Assembly: GCF_018333235.1 (NCBI RefSeq) | Contig: NZ_BORP01000005.1 | Location: 1-64,000 of the forward strand | From: Ornithinibacillus bavariensis | GTDB taxonomy: Bacteria; Bacillota; Bacilli; Bacillales; Amphibacillaceae | Length of the DNA: 64,000 bases | Direction: 5' to 3' | Shown: positions 7,884 to 16,881 of the stretch, in pieces | How the letters are laid out: every line of letters begins with the position of its first letter | How positions within the stretch are numbered: position 1 is the first letter of the stretch | The notes under the pieces: generated by a model | What the model was told of the DNA's origin: nothing | Databases searched by the model: none | What the model saw: only the letters and a program-made list of their open reading frames with translations | Made by a program: the position numbers and the translations under genes

Positions 7884-9182
7884 GTGGATTTTACGAAGTC
7901 AGAGCTTCTACATGAAGAAGCGCAAAAACATATAGTCGGTGGTGTTAATTCACCTTCACGTGCGTATAAGGCTGTTGGTGGAGGAGCACCGGTTTATATG
8001 GATCGAGCAAAAGGAGCATATTTTTGGGATGTGGACGGTAATAAATATATCGATTACCTTGCAGCATATGGTCCAATTATTACGGGACATGCTCACCCGC
8101 ATATTACAGAAGCTATTAAGAATGCAGCAGAAAATGGTGTCCTGTATGGAACACCAACACCTTTGGAAAATAAATTTGCTAAAATGCTAAAAGAAGCGAT
8201 TCCTTCATTGGAAAAGGTACGTTTTACAAACTCTGGAACAGAAGCAGTAATGACAACTATCCGTGTAGCAAGAGCCTACACTGGCCGTACAAAAGTCATC
8301 AAATTTGCTGGTAGCTATCATGGTCACTTTGATGCTGTTCTTGTCCAAGCCGGATCAGGACCGTCCACATTAGGAACTCCTGACTCTGCTGGCATTCCAT
8401 TATCTGTAGCACAAGATATGATTACTGTGCCATTTAATGACATCGATGCTTATAAAGAAGCTTTAGATAAATGGGGAGACGATCTTGCTTGTGTACTAGT
8501 AGAGCCGATTGTTGGTAACTTCGGTATTGTTGAGCCTAAGGAAGGCTTCCTTCAAGCAGTAAACGACTTAACCCATGAGGTTGGAGCACTAGTTATTTAT
8601 GATGAAGTTATTACTGCTTTCCGCTTTACTTATGGAAGCTCTCAGCAAATCTATGGTGTTGAACCGGACATGACCGCTATGGGTAAAATCATAGGTGGCG
8701 GGTTACCAATCGGTGCTTATGGTAGTCGTAAGGATATAATGGAACAGGTTGCTCCACTTGGCCCAGCATATCAAGCAGGAACAATGGCTGGTAATCCTGC
8801 ATCCATGTCAGCAGGTATCGCTTGTCTAGAGGTTTTACAACAAGAGGGCGTTTACGAAAGACTAGATGAACTTGGAGAACGACTTGAAAATGGAATTCGT
8901 GCAAAAGCAGACAAGTATAATATCGCCATTTCTATTAACCGATTAAAAGGCGCTTTAACTGTTTACTTTGGTAGCACGAATGAAGTAACTAACTATGCCG
9001 AAGCTGAGGCAAGCGATAGTGAAGCCTTTGCGAAGTTCTTTAAGCTAATGCTTAAGCAAGGCATTAATTTAGCGCCATCCAAATACGAAGCCTGGTTCCT
9101 GACTACTGAACATACTGAAGCAGATATAGATGAAACAATTGATGCTGTTGGAAATGCTTTTAAAGAAATGAGTACAAATTAA
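7884..9182 (+). CDS. hemL: Glutamate-1-semialdehyde 2,1-aminomutase
   Basis: 432 residues. This PLP enzyme converts glutamate-1-semialdehyde to 5-aminolevulinate in the C5 route to haem. The PLP lysine is Lys268 in [11 protein letters not shown], and [15 protein letters not shown] and SYHGHFD are typical. It corresponds to GsaB, the second copy in Bacillus that lies outside the hemAXCDBL operon, next to ygaF and perR. The start is GTG at 7884 with AGGAGG about 10 bases upstream. Confidence 0.95.
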   Translation: MDFTKSELLHEEAQKHIVGGVNSPSRAYKAVGGGAPVYMDRAKGAYFWDVDGNKYIDYLAAYGPIITGHAHPHITEAIKNAAENGVLYGTPTPLENKFAKMLKEAIPSLEKVRFTNSGTEAVMTTIRVARAYTGRTKVIKFAGSYHGHFDAVLVQAGSGPSTLGTPDSAGIPLSVAQDMITVPFNDIDAYKEALDKWGDDLACVLVEPIVGNFGIVEPKEGFLQAVNDLTHEVGALVIYDEVITAFRFTYGSSQQIYGVEPDMTAMGKIIGGGLPIGAYGSRKDIMEQVAPLGPAYQAGTMAGNPASMSAGIACLEVLQQEGVYERLDELGERLENGIRAKADKYNIAISINRLKGALTVYFGSTNEVTNYAEAEASDSEAFAKFFKLMLKQGINLAPSKYEAWFLTTEHTEADIDETIDAVGNAFKEMSTN

Positions 9183-9206
9183 TTTTTATATTCATTAAGG
9201 CAAACT

Positions 9207-9246
9207 AAAAATCGCCTACAAATTCTAGTTATTTGTAGGCGATTTT
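9207..9246. terminator. Strong bidirectional terminator between hemL and yidC
   Basis: A perfect 16-bp stem, AAAATCGCCTACAAAT (9207-9222) with its complement at 9231-9246. It is flanked by A and T runs, so it can stop both convergent transcripts. Confidence 0.92.
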
Positions 9247-9250
9247 TATA

Positions 9251-10060
9251 TTACTTTTTCTCAGATTGTTCTATCTCACGTTTGTGTGCCAAGTAAATTC
9301 TCTTGGAGATTAAGGTTTGAATAATAACGATAATACCTCCAACTGTCCAATATAACGGTAAAGCAGAGAAGGTGTTTAATGATATTACACCAATCATAAT
9401 TGGTGACATTAATCCGATTATAGCCATTTGTTTTTTCATTTTTGGATCAAGACCAATTTGTGATACCTTATATTGAATAAAATAGACAATCACCGCTATT
9501 GCTATCATCAACATATCTCTTTCTCCTAGATTGAACCAAAGAAAGGTATGTGTCGCTATTTCTGGAGTTTGCCGGATTGCATAATAAAATCCAATTAGAA
9601 ACGGAAACTGTATAAGTACCGGTAAACAACCACCAAATGATGCTAAAGGATTAAAATTATGCTTTTGATATAGTTGCATCATTTCTGCTTGCATCTTACG
9701 CTGAGACTCAGGATCTTTTTTATCCTTATATTTCTTCTGGATTTCGTCCATTTCTGGCTTAAGTTCTTTCATCTTATCTTGCATAATCAGATTATTCTTC
9801 GTTTGTTTAATCATAAATGGCATGACGACTAATCGAATAGCAATTGTGATTATGATGATGGATAAGCCATAATTATCATTAAAAAACTCTGCAATAAATT
9901 TAATAAGTGCGGAGAAATTATCAACGAATACTTCATGAAACCAGCCTGATGAATTAGCTGAATTACTACCTGAGCATCCTGCCAAAAAGACGGTTAATAA
10001 GATAAATACTCCGATGATATTTGTTTTCTTAAGGAAAGTGAATACAGATTTTTTTTGCAT
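9251..10060 (-). CDS. yidC: Membrane protein insertase YidC/OxaA (lipoprotein)
   Basis: 269 residues. It inserts proteins into the cytoplasmic membrane alone or with SecYEG. The lipobox LAGC places the acylated cysteine at residue 29. Five hydrophobic segments follow, with the family phrases IRLVVMPFMIKQTKNN and FNPLASFGGCLPVLIQFPFL. A charged KEL...KKYKDKKDPESQRK stretch forms the cytosolic hairpin. AAGGAGGATT sits seven bases before the ATG but is paired in a hairpin formed with the end of the mifM-like gene. By that context it is the inducible paralogue (YidC2/YqjG role) and not the constitutive SpoIIIJ, which normally sits with rnpA. Confidence 0.93.
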   Translation of the reverse strand: MQKKSVFTFLKKTNIIGVFILLTVFLAGCSGSNSANSSGWFHEVFVDNFSALIKFIAEFFNDNYGLSIIIITIAIRLVVMPFMIKQTKNNLIMQDKMKELKPEMDEIQKKYKDKKDPESQRKMQAEMMQLYQKHNFNPLASFGGCLPVLIQFPFLIGFYYAIRQTPEIATHTFLWFNLGERDMLMIAIAVIVYFIQYKVSQIGLDPKMKKQMAIIGLMSPIMIGVISLNTFSALPLYWTVGGIIVIIQTLISKRIYLAHKREIEQSEKK

Positions 10061-10383
10061 AGTAATCCTCCTTGTAATGTGAGTCGTAGTAGGTTTGTTG
10101 AGGATTTCGTTGCATCTTCTTCTTCATCTGGAAGTTCAATTCTTTTCGTGACTATAGCACGCCAGTTCCGCCTTGTTATAATTTCATTAGTAGCATTTTG
10201 ATTTATCTTTAATTGTACTTTACTTCGTTTTATGCCATGTATGTCTATAGGTGTATCACGATATAACTGATTTGCAACGACAGAAATGAATTGAAACGCA
10301 CATAGAACAGATAACAGCACACTCAAATAAAAATACATCGGTGAAAAATCACTAAAAAGCTCTATTAAAAAGTCCAAAATCAT
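9994..10383 (-). CDS. mifM: MifM-like regulatory arrest peptide controlling yidC
   Basis: 129 residues, starting at 10383 with GGAGG 10 bases upstream. One membrane helix lies at about residues 15-38, followed by a basic, hydrophilic tail. Trp74 and the acidic run DEEED (86-90) followed by Ala91 stand in the same spacing as the arrest motif I recall for B. subtilis MifM (Trp73 to Asp89-Ala90, 16 residues in both). In that system, poor membrane insertion leaves the nascent chain stalled and opens a hairpin that hides the yidC2 Shine-Dalgarno. Here the frame continues past the stall codons, through the yidC ribosome site and 67 bases into yidC. The residues after about 100 probably matter little. 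Confidence 0.8.
   Translation of the reverse strand: MILDFLIELFSDFSPMYFYLSVLLSVLCAFQFISVVANQLYRDTPIDIHGIKRSKVQLKINQNATNEIITRRNWRAIVTKRIELPDEEEDATKSSTNLLRLTLQGGLLCKKNLYSLSLRKQISSEYLSY
10051..10110 (-). promoter_or_regulatory. Hairpin sequestering the yidC Shine-Dalgarno
   Basis: On the minus strand AATCCTC lies nine bases after the codon for Asp90 of the MifM-like peptide. It pairs perfectly with GAGGATT, which contains the yidC Shine-Dalgarno. The loop is about 30 bases. A ribosome stopped at Asp90/Ala91 would cover the 5' arm and free the ribosome site. This is the arrangement known for mifM-yidC2 in B. subtilis. Confidence 0.75.
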
Positions 10384-10473
10384 CTGTATTCACCTCCAAT
10401 CTCTATCCTTTTCTACGTAACTAATCTTAATTCTGTTTCATCTTCTTTACAAAAGGAAATTTTTTCCTTTATA

Positions 10474-12222
10474 TCAATCGTTTAAATGCTGAACTTGGTA
10501 TAAATCATAGTAACTTCCCTTTTTCTCCATCAATTCCGAGTGTGATCCTATTTCAGTTATTTTTCCATTTTCAATTACTACAATTCTGTCGGCATGAGTT
10601 ATAGTTGCTAACCGATGTGCAACTATAAATGTTGTTCGATCAGATGCTAATTTTTCAACAGCTTCTTGAATCATATGTTCACTCTCTAAATCTAAAGCAG
10701 ATGTAGCTTCATCAAATATTAATATAGGCGGATTCTTTAAGAATACACGGGCAATAGCAATGCGCTGTTTTTGACCACCAGAAAGTTTGACACCTCTCTC
10801 ACCTACTAGAGTAGCATAGCCCTCGGGCAATTCTTGAATAAAATCATGTGCATTTGCAGCCTTAGCTGCTTGAATAACCTCTTCATCTGTTGCATTTGGA
10901 TTTCCCATCCGTATATTCTCTGCTACTGAATCACTAAATAATATATTATCCTGTAAAACCATTCCAATGTTATCGCGAAGTGAACGTGCTACAAAATCAC
11001 GAAGATCGATTCCATCTATTTTAATCGCACCATCAGTCACATCATAGAGACGTGGGATCAAACTAATTAAAGTTGATTTCCCACCTCCACTCATACCAAC
11101 AAAAGCAATTGTTTCTCCCTGTTTAACCCGAAGATTAATCCCTTTAAGAACTTCAGAATCTTCCTCGGCATATTTAAACGATACATTTTCAAAATCAATA
11201 GCACCATTTAATCGTCCAGCTTTTATAGCATTTGGCTTATCCACTATTTCATACGGCTCATTCATTAATTCAAAGACACGATCAATTGAAGCAATAGATT
11301 GTATGAGAATAGTTGAAGAGTTAATTAATCTTCGCAAAGGACTATAAACTCTTTCTAGATAACCAACAAAGGCTACCATGGTACCAAGAGTTAAATTATC
11401 TGTAATAACCTGGTAACCTGCAAAAGTTATAACTAATAAAGGTGCTAAATCGGTAATTGTATTCGTGACTGCAAACGTTTTTGCATTCCAAGTCGTATGT
11501 TCTAGTGCCTTGTTTAAAAAGCTCTTGTTTCGAACATTAAATTGCTCTTGCTCATAATCCTCTAATGCAAAGCTCCTAGTGACAGGTACGCCTTGAACTC
11601 GCTCATGCAAATGCCCTTGTACTTCAGCCAGTGCCTGAGAGCGCTGGCGTGTTAACTCTCTTAAGCGACTAAAGAAAAACTTTATGGAGAAACCGAACAA
11701 CGGGAATAAAATGATTGCTACAATGGTTAACCAGATATCCATAGTTAGCATGATGCCAATCGCAATTAATATTGTTATTAAATCTAGCCATACATTCATT
11801 AAGCCTGTCATCACAAAATTCTTTGTTTGTTCGACATCATTTATTACCCGGGAAATAATTTCGCCAGTTTTTGTCGATGCATAATAACGAAGACTCAGAT
11901 TCTGCAAGTGTCCAAAAAGCTTATCTCGTATATCGTAAAGTATCTTATTCCCTACCCATTGGGCAAGATATTGCCGAATATACTCAATCGGTGGACGTAA
12001 CACTAGAAAAATAAAGAAGGAACCACCCATTATCCAAAATAAGTGACTTAGTTTTTCATTTGTATTCCAACCATTATGTCCGATTATGTCATCAATCACA
12101 TATTTTAGAATTAAAGGTATCAATAATGGTATTCCAAATTTTAGGATTCCGATTAATATCGTCCAAAGTATTTTCCATTTATATGGTTTTACAAATTCCA
12201 TATACTGCTTAATACTGCTCAT
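10474..12222 (-). CDS. ABC exporter, fused permease/ATPase (YgaD-like)
   Basis: About 582 residues. Six membrane helices fill the first 310 residues. A nucleotide-binding domain follows with Walker [11 protein letters not shown]-loop VLQDN, signature [15 protein letters not shown] and Walker [13 protein letters not shown]. It is the MsbA/Sav1866-type half-exporter at the position of ygaD in B. subtilis. The substrate is unknown; drugs or lipids are usual for the family. The start is uncertain among three ATG codons (12243, 12228, 12222). I use 12222 because [17 protein letters not shown] matches the usual N-terminus. Confidence 0.88.
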   Translation of the reverse strand: MSSIKQYMEFVKPYKWKILWTILIGILKFGIPLLIPLILKYVIDDIIGHNGWNTNEKLSHLFWIMGGSFFIFLVLRPPIEYIRQYLAQWVGNKILYDIRDKLFGHLQNLSLRYYASTKTGEIISRVINDVEQTKNFVMTGLMNVWLDLITILIAIGIMLTMDIWLTIVAIILFPLFGFSIKFFFSRLRELTRQRSQALAEVQGHLHERVQGVPVTRSFALEDYEQEQFNVRNKSFLNKALEHTTWNAKTFAVTNTITDLAPLLVITFAGYQVITDNLTLGTMVAFVGYLERVYSPLRRLINSSTILIQSIASIDRVFELMNEPYEIVDKPNAIKAGRLNGAIDFENVSFKYAEEDSEVLKGINLRVKQGETIAFVGMSGGGKSTLISLIPRLYDVTDGAIKIDGIDLRDFVARSLRDNIGMVLQDNILFSDSVAENIRMGNPNATDEEVIQAAKAANAHDFIQELPEGYATLVGERGVKLSGGQKQRIAIARVFLKNPPILIFDEATSALDLESEHMIQEAVEKLASDRTTFIVAHRLATITHADRIVVIENGKITEIGSHSELMEKKGSYYDLYQVQHLND

Positions 12223-12273
12223 TTTCATCAACTTTCTCTTCATATTTAGTAAACAAGCTAAAAAAGTAGAAAA

Positions 12274-12302
12274 GCCTTGCTACATTTGGTGTAACAAGGT
12301 TA
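12274..12302 (-). terminator. Terminator of ntdP
   Basis: On the minus strand CCTTGTTACA, a short loop and TGTAGCAAGG are followed by CTTTTC. It lies just after the ntdP stop codon. Confidence 0.7.
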
Positions 12303-12315
12303 CTGGTGATGCAAT

Positions 12316-12846
12316 TTACCAACGATACGTCAAAAATCGTTCATACCATTGATCAATAAAGCCGGGTGAGAATGGCCCCTTTCTTTGGTGAACCCAGCGT
12401 TGTAAATCATTAATATTATTATAAAGAATACGATCTAGCACTCCAGGATAATTCATTTGATTACGATGCATTTGATACTCATCTTCATCTAATAAATCAA
12501 AGGTCATATCTGGATATACTTTTAAATCTAGGTCATAGTCAATATATTTAATAGCATCATCTTCATAGACAAATGGTGAACTTATATTACAGTAATAATG
12601 AATTCCATCGTCACGTAGCATTCCAATTATATTAAACCAATGCTTTGAATGAAAATAACAAATAGCCGGCTCTCTTGTAACCCATGTGCGACCATCACTC
12701 TCCAGCACTAAAGTCCTATCATTTGCCCCGATAATAACCTGTTCGGTCCCCTTTAACACAATACTACTTTCCCATACACGGTGTAGGTGACCATTATGCT
12801 TATAGCTTTGTATTTGTATTTTTGATCCAGCCCTCGGAGCAGTCAT
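12316..12846 (-). CDS. ntdP: Nucleoside tri-/diphosphate phosphatase (DUF402, YgaC)
   Basis: 176 residues of the DUF402/FomD fold. Members hydrolyse nucleoside di- and triphosphates with a metal held by acidic residues. The acidic stretch [18 protein letters not shown] (about 115-133) carries those ligands, and [11 protein letters not shown] is typical. It matches YgaC of B. subtilis and keeps the order ygaD-ygaC-sspE. AAGGGA six bases before the ATG marks the start. The long leader contains a strong hairpin. Confidence 0.87.
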   Translation of the reverse strand: MTAPRAGSKIQIQSYKHNGHLHRVWESSIVLKGTEQVIIGANDRTLVLESDGRTWVTREPAICYFHSKHWFNIIGMLRDDGIHYYCNISSPFVYEDDAIKYIDYDLDLKVYPDMTFDLLDEDEYQMHRNQMNYPGVLDRILYNNINDLQRWVHQRKGPFSPGFIDQWYERFLTYRW

Positions 12847-13086
12847 GATAATCCCTTCCCATCTTACTGATTAGAAAAACTTGCATTCGCTCATCTCTTA
12901 ACGAATAGGTTAGTTTTTCTTATGCCGGCGGAAAGTTGCTATACTTTCCTAACTGCCAAACAAGGATGTCCTTACCTTTTTTTGTTACTATTATATAGGT
13001 AAAGAAATAAAAGATAAAGCCAAAGGGCTTTTACAGGAAAGGTAGTTTTCTTTTCCAAAAAATATCCTGTAGTACGTGTTTCAAGC
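12847..13086 (-). promoter_or_regulatory. Leader region of ntdP; no gene seen
   Basis: About 240 bases without a supported gene, where B. subtilis carries ygaB. A -10 TATAAT is present on the minus strand near 12990-12996. About 65 bases before the ntdP start the transcript can form a hairpin in which AGAAAAACT pairs with AGTTTTTCT, with an inner ATTCG/CGAAT pair. What it does is unknown. Confidence 0.4.
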
Positions 13087-13120
13087 AAAAAGAGCTTCCG
13101 GGAGAGTGGAAGCTCTTTTT
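13087..13120. terminator. Terminator of sspE
   Basis: AAAAAGAGCTTCC (13087-13099) pairs perfectly with GGAAGCTCTTTTT (13108-13120), 22 bases beyond the sspE stop. Confidence 0.9.
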
Positions 13121-13141
13121 GTAGATTCGAGGGTAGTTAGA

Positions 13142-13306
13142 TTATTTTTTGTTAGCTTGAGATTGTTGATTTTGCTTTTTAACTTCTTGTACATCTGTTT
13201 CAGAAGCAAACTCTGTACCGTATTTTCCTTGTTGTGCTGCTGCGTTCTGCTGTTGTACTTTTTGAACATTAGTTCCTGAAGCAGATTGGTTAGGATTTTT
13301 AGCCAT
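13142..13306 (-). CDS. sspE: Gamma-type small acid-soluble spore protein
   Basis: 54 residues, rich in Gln, Asn, Lys and Ala and without Cys or Trp. The phrase KYGTEFASETDVQEVKKQNQQS is split by the cleavage-type motif TEFASET, recognised by the germination protease GPR. Gamma SASP is an amino-acid store degraded during germination. B. subtilis SspE has two such repeats and is about 84 residues; this copy has one. GGAGGTGATATAG directly before the ATG is an excellent ribosome site. It sits between ntdP and mutY, as sspE does near ygaB/ygaC in B. subtilis. Confidence 0.93.
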   Translation of the reverse strand: MAKNPNQSASGTNVQKVQQQNAAAQQGKYGTEFASETDVQEVKKQNQQSQANKK

Positions 13307-13416
13307 CTATATCACCTCCGCAGTTTTAATTTCTCCAGTTCTCTATTTGTTATCCAAGATAATTTACTTCCATATTTTTTCTTTTTATGAAAACTGTACT
13401 TGCGGAGAGGATTATT

Positions 13417-14490
13417 TTAAAGATACTGCATCATTTTTTGATGTGATACCGGAAATGGATAAGAACTTAACTCTTCTACTGGTACAAAGCACAAACTATG
13501 ATTAGTCCCATCCTCTACAATTAATTGTGCAGGATGAACCTCAAGTTCCCACGTTATATGGGAAAAGACATGTTTTAATTGTCCCTGCTTTTTCCCCATT
13601 TTAATTCGCAATCCGTATTGGTTGTAAAACCATTCCTCAACAGGACTACCGTTTAATTCTTTTACAGGAATCATTGGAAATTGCCAAAGATTAGCTAAAA
13701 GTCCATCCTTTGAACGTTTTTCAATTGCCACTTCTCCATTTTCATTTCGTATTTGCAAAACATGATAAGAGATTGTTTTGTTCTTCTTTGCTTTTGCTTT
13801 TACAGGTAGTTTATCTTCGATTCCAAGTGCAAAAGCTTGGCAATGTTCTTGAACAGGACAAAATAGACAGGAGGGCGATTTTGGCGTGCATACTGTTGCA
13901 CCTAAGTCCATAATTGCTTGGTTAAATGATGATGGATCCTCATGGGAAATAACTTCATGTATGATTTGTTCAAAAAGCTTTTTTGTCTTCTGCTGAGCGA
14001 TATCATCATCTATATTTAAAAGTCGAGAAAAGACACGCATTACATTCCCATCAACTGCTGGCACTGGTTTATTAAATGCTATGGATAAAATTGCACCTTT
14101 TGTGTAAGATCCTATCCCCTTTAATTGTTCTAGGTCCTTAGAATTATCAGGAACTTGTCCATTATATTGCTCCACCACCTCACGTACAGCATGCTGTAAA
14201 TTTCTAGCTCTAGAATAATAACCAAGTCCTTCCCATGCTTTTAATACTTCCTGTTCCTCAGCAGCAGCTAAGTCATACACTGTCGGAAATTTTTCTAAAA
14301 AGTTATGGAAATATGGAATAACTGTATCTACTTTCGTTTGTTGAAGCATAATCTCAGAAACCCAGACTTTGTATGGATCCTGGTCTTTCCTCCATGGCAA
14401 ATCTCGTTTATTAGCTTCATACCAGGACAGTAAATCCTGTTGAAAGCCCAAAATATTAAAATTATGTAACGTTCTATCTTGAACTGTCAT
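13417..14490 (-). CDS. mutY: A/G-specific adenine glycosylase MutY
   Basis: 357 residues. It removes adenine mispaired with 8-oxoguanine. The N-terminal helix-hairpin-helix glycosylase domain holds the catalytic Glu in VSEIMLQQT and Asp in VDGNVMRV. The 4Fe-4S ligands are in the C-x6-C-x2-C-x5-C string from CTPKSP to EHC. A C-terminal Nudix-like domain (about 235-355) reads 8-oxoG. I use the ATG at 14490 with AAGGAAG upstream; the frame stays open to 14547. It matches YfhQ. Confidence 0.93.
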   Translation of the reverse strand: MTVQDRTLHNFNILGFQQDLLSWYEANKRDLPWRKDQDPYKVWVSEIMLQQTKVDTVIPYFHNFLEKFPTVYDLAAAEEQEVLKAWEGLGYYSRARNLQHAVREVVEQYNGQVPDNSKDLEQLKGIGSYTKGAILSIAFNKPVPAVDGNVMRVFSRLLNIDDDIAQQKTKKLFEQIIHEVISHEDPSSFNQAIMDLGATVCTPKSPSCLFCPVQEHCQAFALGIEDKLPVKAKAKKNKTISYHVLQIRNENGEVAIEKRSKDGLLANLWQFPMIPVKELNGSPVEEWFYNQYGLRIKMGKKQGQLKHVFSHITWELEVHPAQLIVEDGTNHSLCFVPVEELSSYPFPVSHQKMMQYL

Positions 14491-14671
14491 ATTAACACTT
14501 CCTTTATGGTACACTAAAGAAACACTACCAATACTTTGTTCATACATTTTTTTTAGTGAATCTTTTCAGATTTAATATTGTAGAGAAAATTAAAACCTCA
14601 TATTGCTATAAAAACGATTCATATAAAACAGACTATATCACATTTTAATTGTACAAGGAGGAATCTGCTTC

Positions 14672-15658
14672 ATGGATACTGGAACCCACATTGTTATGGG
14701 GGTTGCATTGGCAGGCCTATCCACACTTGATCCTGTCGTCAGCAATGATCCTGTACTATTTCACGCTATATTTGCCGGCACAATTCTTGGTTCACATGCA
14801 CCAGATTTTGATACGGTGTTAAAATTACGTAATAACGCTACCTATATAAGACACCATCGAGGTGTAACGCATTCTGTTCCTGCTGTTATCTTCTGGGGGG
14901 TTCTTATTGCAAGTATAATTCATCTATTTGTACCACAAATCAATTTCTTTCATTTATGGCTGTGGACTGCTTTAGCAGTTGTTATCCATGTCTTTGTTGA
15001 TATTTTTAATGCGTATGGAACGCAGGCATATCGCCCATTTACAAATCGATGGATTGCCCATGGCTTTATAAACACCTTTGATCCATATATTTTCACCTTG
15101 CATTTAGCAGGTATAGTTGCTTGGATTATAGGTGCAAATCCCGGGTACACTTGGCTCATCGTATATGCAGTGATTGTATTATATTACCTCAAACGGTATA
15201 TGGATAAAAAAGAAATTGTAAGAACGATACGAACATATTTTCCAAATACAATAGAAGTTGCAACTTCGCCGACGGTTAAGCAAAACTATTGGCGAATAGC
15301 CATTACAACATCAACTCATTTTTATGTTGGAACAGTGGAGAATGGTCACATTGAAATTATTGACGAGTTCGAAAAGATTCCATTACCAGATTGGCCGATT
15401 ATCAATATAGCGAAACAAGACAAAAACATTTCAGCATTTTTATCCTTTTCCCCGGTGTATCGTTGGGAAGTAAGTGAATTTAATGATTACACTGAGGTAC
15501 GCTTTATTGATTTACGTTACCGGTCCAAGTCATACTATCCTTTTGTGGCAGTTGTAAAAATAAACCAGGATTTAGAAATAATTAGTTCCTATACTGGCTG
15601 GATTTTCTCTGAACACAAGCTACAGAACAAACTATATGTTGGAGATAGTCCTATTTAA
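14672..15658 (+). CDS. yfhP: YfhP-like membrane-bound metal-dependent hydrolase (DUF457 family)
   Basis: 328 residues. The N-terminal half has four to five membrane helices carrying the conserved metal-type motifs GSHAPDFD and HHRGVTHS. The C-terminal 130 residues are soluble. These motifs define the LexA-regulated/YdjM-type hydrolase superfamily, whose real substrate is unknown. It is divergent from mutY, exactly as yfhP and yfhQ are placed in B. subtilis. Start ATG at 14672 with AAGGAGG 10 bases upstream. Confidence 0.87.
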   Translation: MDTGTHIVMGVALAGLSTLDPVVSNDPVLFHAIFAGTILGSHAPDFDTVLKLRNNATYIRHHRGVTHSVPAVIFWGVLIASIIHLFVPQINFFHLWLWTALAVVIHVFVDIFNAYGTQAYRPFTNRWIAHGFINTFDPYIFTLHLAGIVAWIIGANPGYTWLIVYAVIVLYYLKRYMDKKEIVRTIRTYFPNTIEVATSPTVKQNYWRIAITTSTHFYVGTVENGHIEIIDEFEKIPLPDWPIINIAKQDKNISAFLSFSPVYRWEVSEFNDYTEVRFIDLRYRSKSYYPFVAVVKINQDLEIISSYTGWIFSEHKLQNKLYVGDSPI

Positions 15659-15671
15659 GCTTTATTAGAAA

Positions 15672-15702
15672 AGAGGTGCTAATCTTATCGATTAGTACCT
15701 CT
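15672..15702. terminator. Bidirectional terminator between yfhP and yfhH
   Basis: AGAGGTGCTAATC (15672-15684) pairs with GATTAGTACCTCT (15690-15702), with one mismatch. Confidence 0.85.
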
Positions 15703-15710
15703 AATCTTAT

Positions 15711-16046
15711 TTAGCCTAATAGCTTTTTCCCTAATAATGAAATGGGAATTGCTTCTTCTTTTTCATATACTTCATCCAATAGATTAACTCGGTGCCCCCA
15801 TGCAAAAACACCTTCCATATAATTTATTTTGAAGCTATGTCCTAAGTCATTACGCATTTCGTATATGCTCCCTGGTAAAAAGTCTTCTGGGTTTAATGTA
15901 TATGCTAATGCTACTTGCATTTTACGTTCGTACACAGCTAATTCACTAATATTTCCTAATTGTTCTGCCTTTTGTGCTTTCTCCTTAAGCTTCCCGATTT
16001 CCGCATATAGCTGTTCAACAGACAAATCACTGTAACGATAGTTCAT
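15711..16046 (-). CDS. yfhH: YfhH family protein (DUF1811)
   Basis: 111 residues, soluble. A helical N-terminus (YSDLSVEQLYAEIGKLKEKAQKAEQ) is followed by a small beta domain (LPGSIYEMRNDLGHSFKINYMEGVFAWGHRVN). It matches B. subtilis YfhH, of unknown function, which sits in the same recX-yfhH-yfhP neighbourhood. GAAAGGGGAAG before the ATG fixes the start. Confidence 0.85.
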   Translation of the reverse strand: MNYRYSDLSVEQLYAEIGKLKEKAQKAEQLGNISELAVYERKMQVALAYTLNPEDFLPGSIYEMRNDLGHSFKINYMEGVFAWGHRVNLLDEVYEKEEAIPISLLGKKLLG

Positions 16047-16148
16047 ATTGTTCTTCCCCTTTCAACTCTCTTTACATTTTATCAATTCTTTAGGACAATT
16101 GAAATGGTAATCACTTCAAAATACTTTCTAAAAAGGTGGTAATTCATC

Positions 16149-16808
16149 ATGCCTTCAGTTGCAATAACTGGTGCAGGAACTGGGCTTGGGAAGGCCTTAG
16201 CATTTCAATATGCTAAAAATGGCTATAAGGTATATTTATTGGGTAGAAGAAATGCTCCATTACAGATTGTCCAACATGGAATACTTCAAAATGGTGGTGA
16301 GGCTGAGGTTGTACTCTGTGACGTAAGAGAAATTGCTTCCGTTCAAATTGCATTCCAACGAATTGAGAAGCTCGATGTTTTTATTAATAATGCTGGAATA
16401 GGTATTTTTGGTCCTGTAATGGATTACTCTGTTGATGATATAGATGCTATATTAGATACGAATGTAAAAGGAACCGTACTGACTGTACAAGCTGCCCTTC
16501 CTCTTATACGAGAAAGTAAAGGAAGAATCTTAACGATTATTTCCACTGCGGGATTGCGTGGGAAGGTAGATGAATCCTTATACTGTGCAAGTAAGTTCGC
16601 GGTTCGTGGCTTTACAGAAGCTCTTCAAGAAGAATGGAACGATGAGGACTTCACGATAACTGCGGTATATATGGGCGGAATGAATACTCCTTTTTGGAAT
16701 AAATCTAAACATGTTAAGGATCCCTCTAACCTTAAAGCTCCAGAGATAGTTGCTGAGCAAATTTTTGCAGAGGATGATGGGCGGAAGGAAATTATTATTG
16801 ACCGATAG
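16149..16808 (+). CDS. Short-chain dehydrogenase/reductase
   Basis: 219 residues with a full classical SDR set: cofactor motif TGAGTGLGKA near the N-terminus, NNAGIG, the catalytic Ser in IISTAG and Tyr-Lys in YCASK. It is a cytosolic NAD(P)(H) oxidoreductase of unknown substrate. The C-terminus is short for the family, lacking most of the usual substrate loop after residue 185. It faces recX with a shared terminator between them. Confidence 0.85.
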   Translation: MPSVAITGAGTGLGKALAFQYAKNGYKVYLLGRRNAPLQIVQHGILQNGGEAEVVLCDVREIASVQIAFQRIEKLDVFINNAGIGIFGPVMDYSVDDIDAILDTNVKGTVLTVQAALPLIRESKGRILTIISTAGLRGKVDESLYCASKFAVRGFTEALQEEWNDEDFTITAVYMGGMNTPFWNKSKHVKDPSNLKAPEIVAEQIFAEDDGRKEIIIDR

Positions 16809-16851
16809 ACGGGTCCTTTAAAAGCATCAAAAAATAATCAATACTCAAAAC

Positions 16852-16879
16852 AAGGACTTGCCTAAAGTGACAAGTCCTT
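16852..16879. terminator. Bidirectional terminator between the SDR gene and recX
   Basis: AAGGACTTG (16852-16860) pairs with CAAGTCCTT (16871-16879). Confidence 0.8.
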
Positions 16880-16881
16880 TA

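Noticed and set aside
13076-13279. Plus-strand frame across the sspE gene, and a second minus-strand frame at 13081-13269
   Set aside because: Both are shadows of sspE, which has a perfect ribosome site and a clear SASP sequence in another frame.
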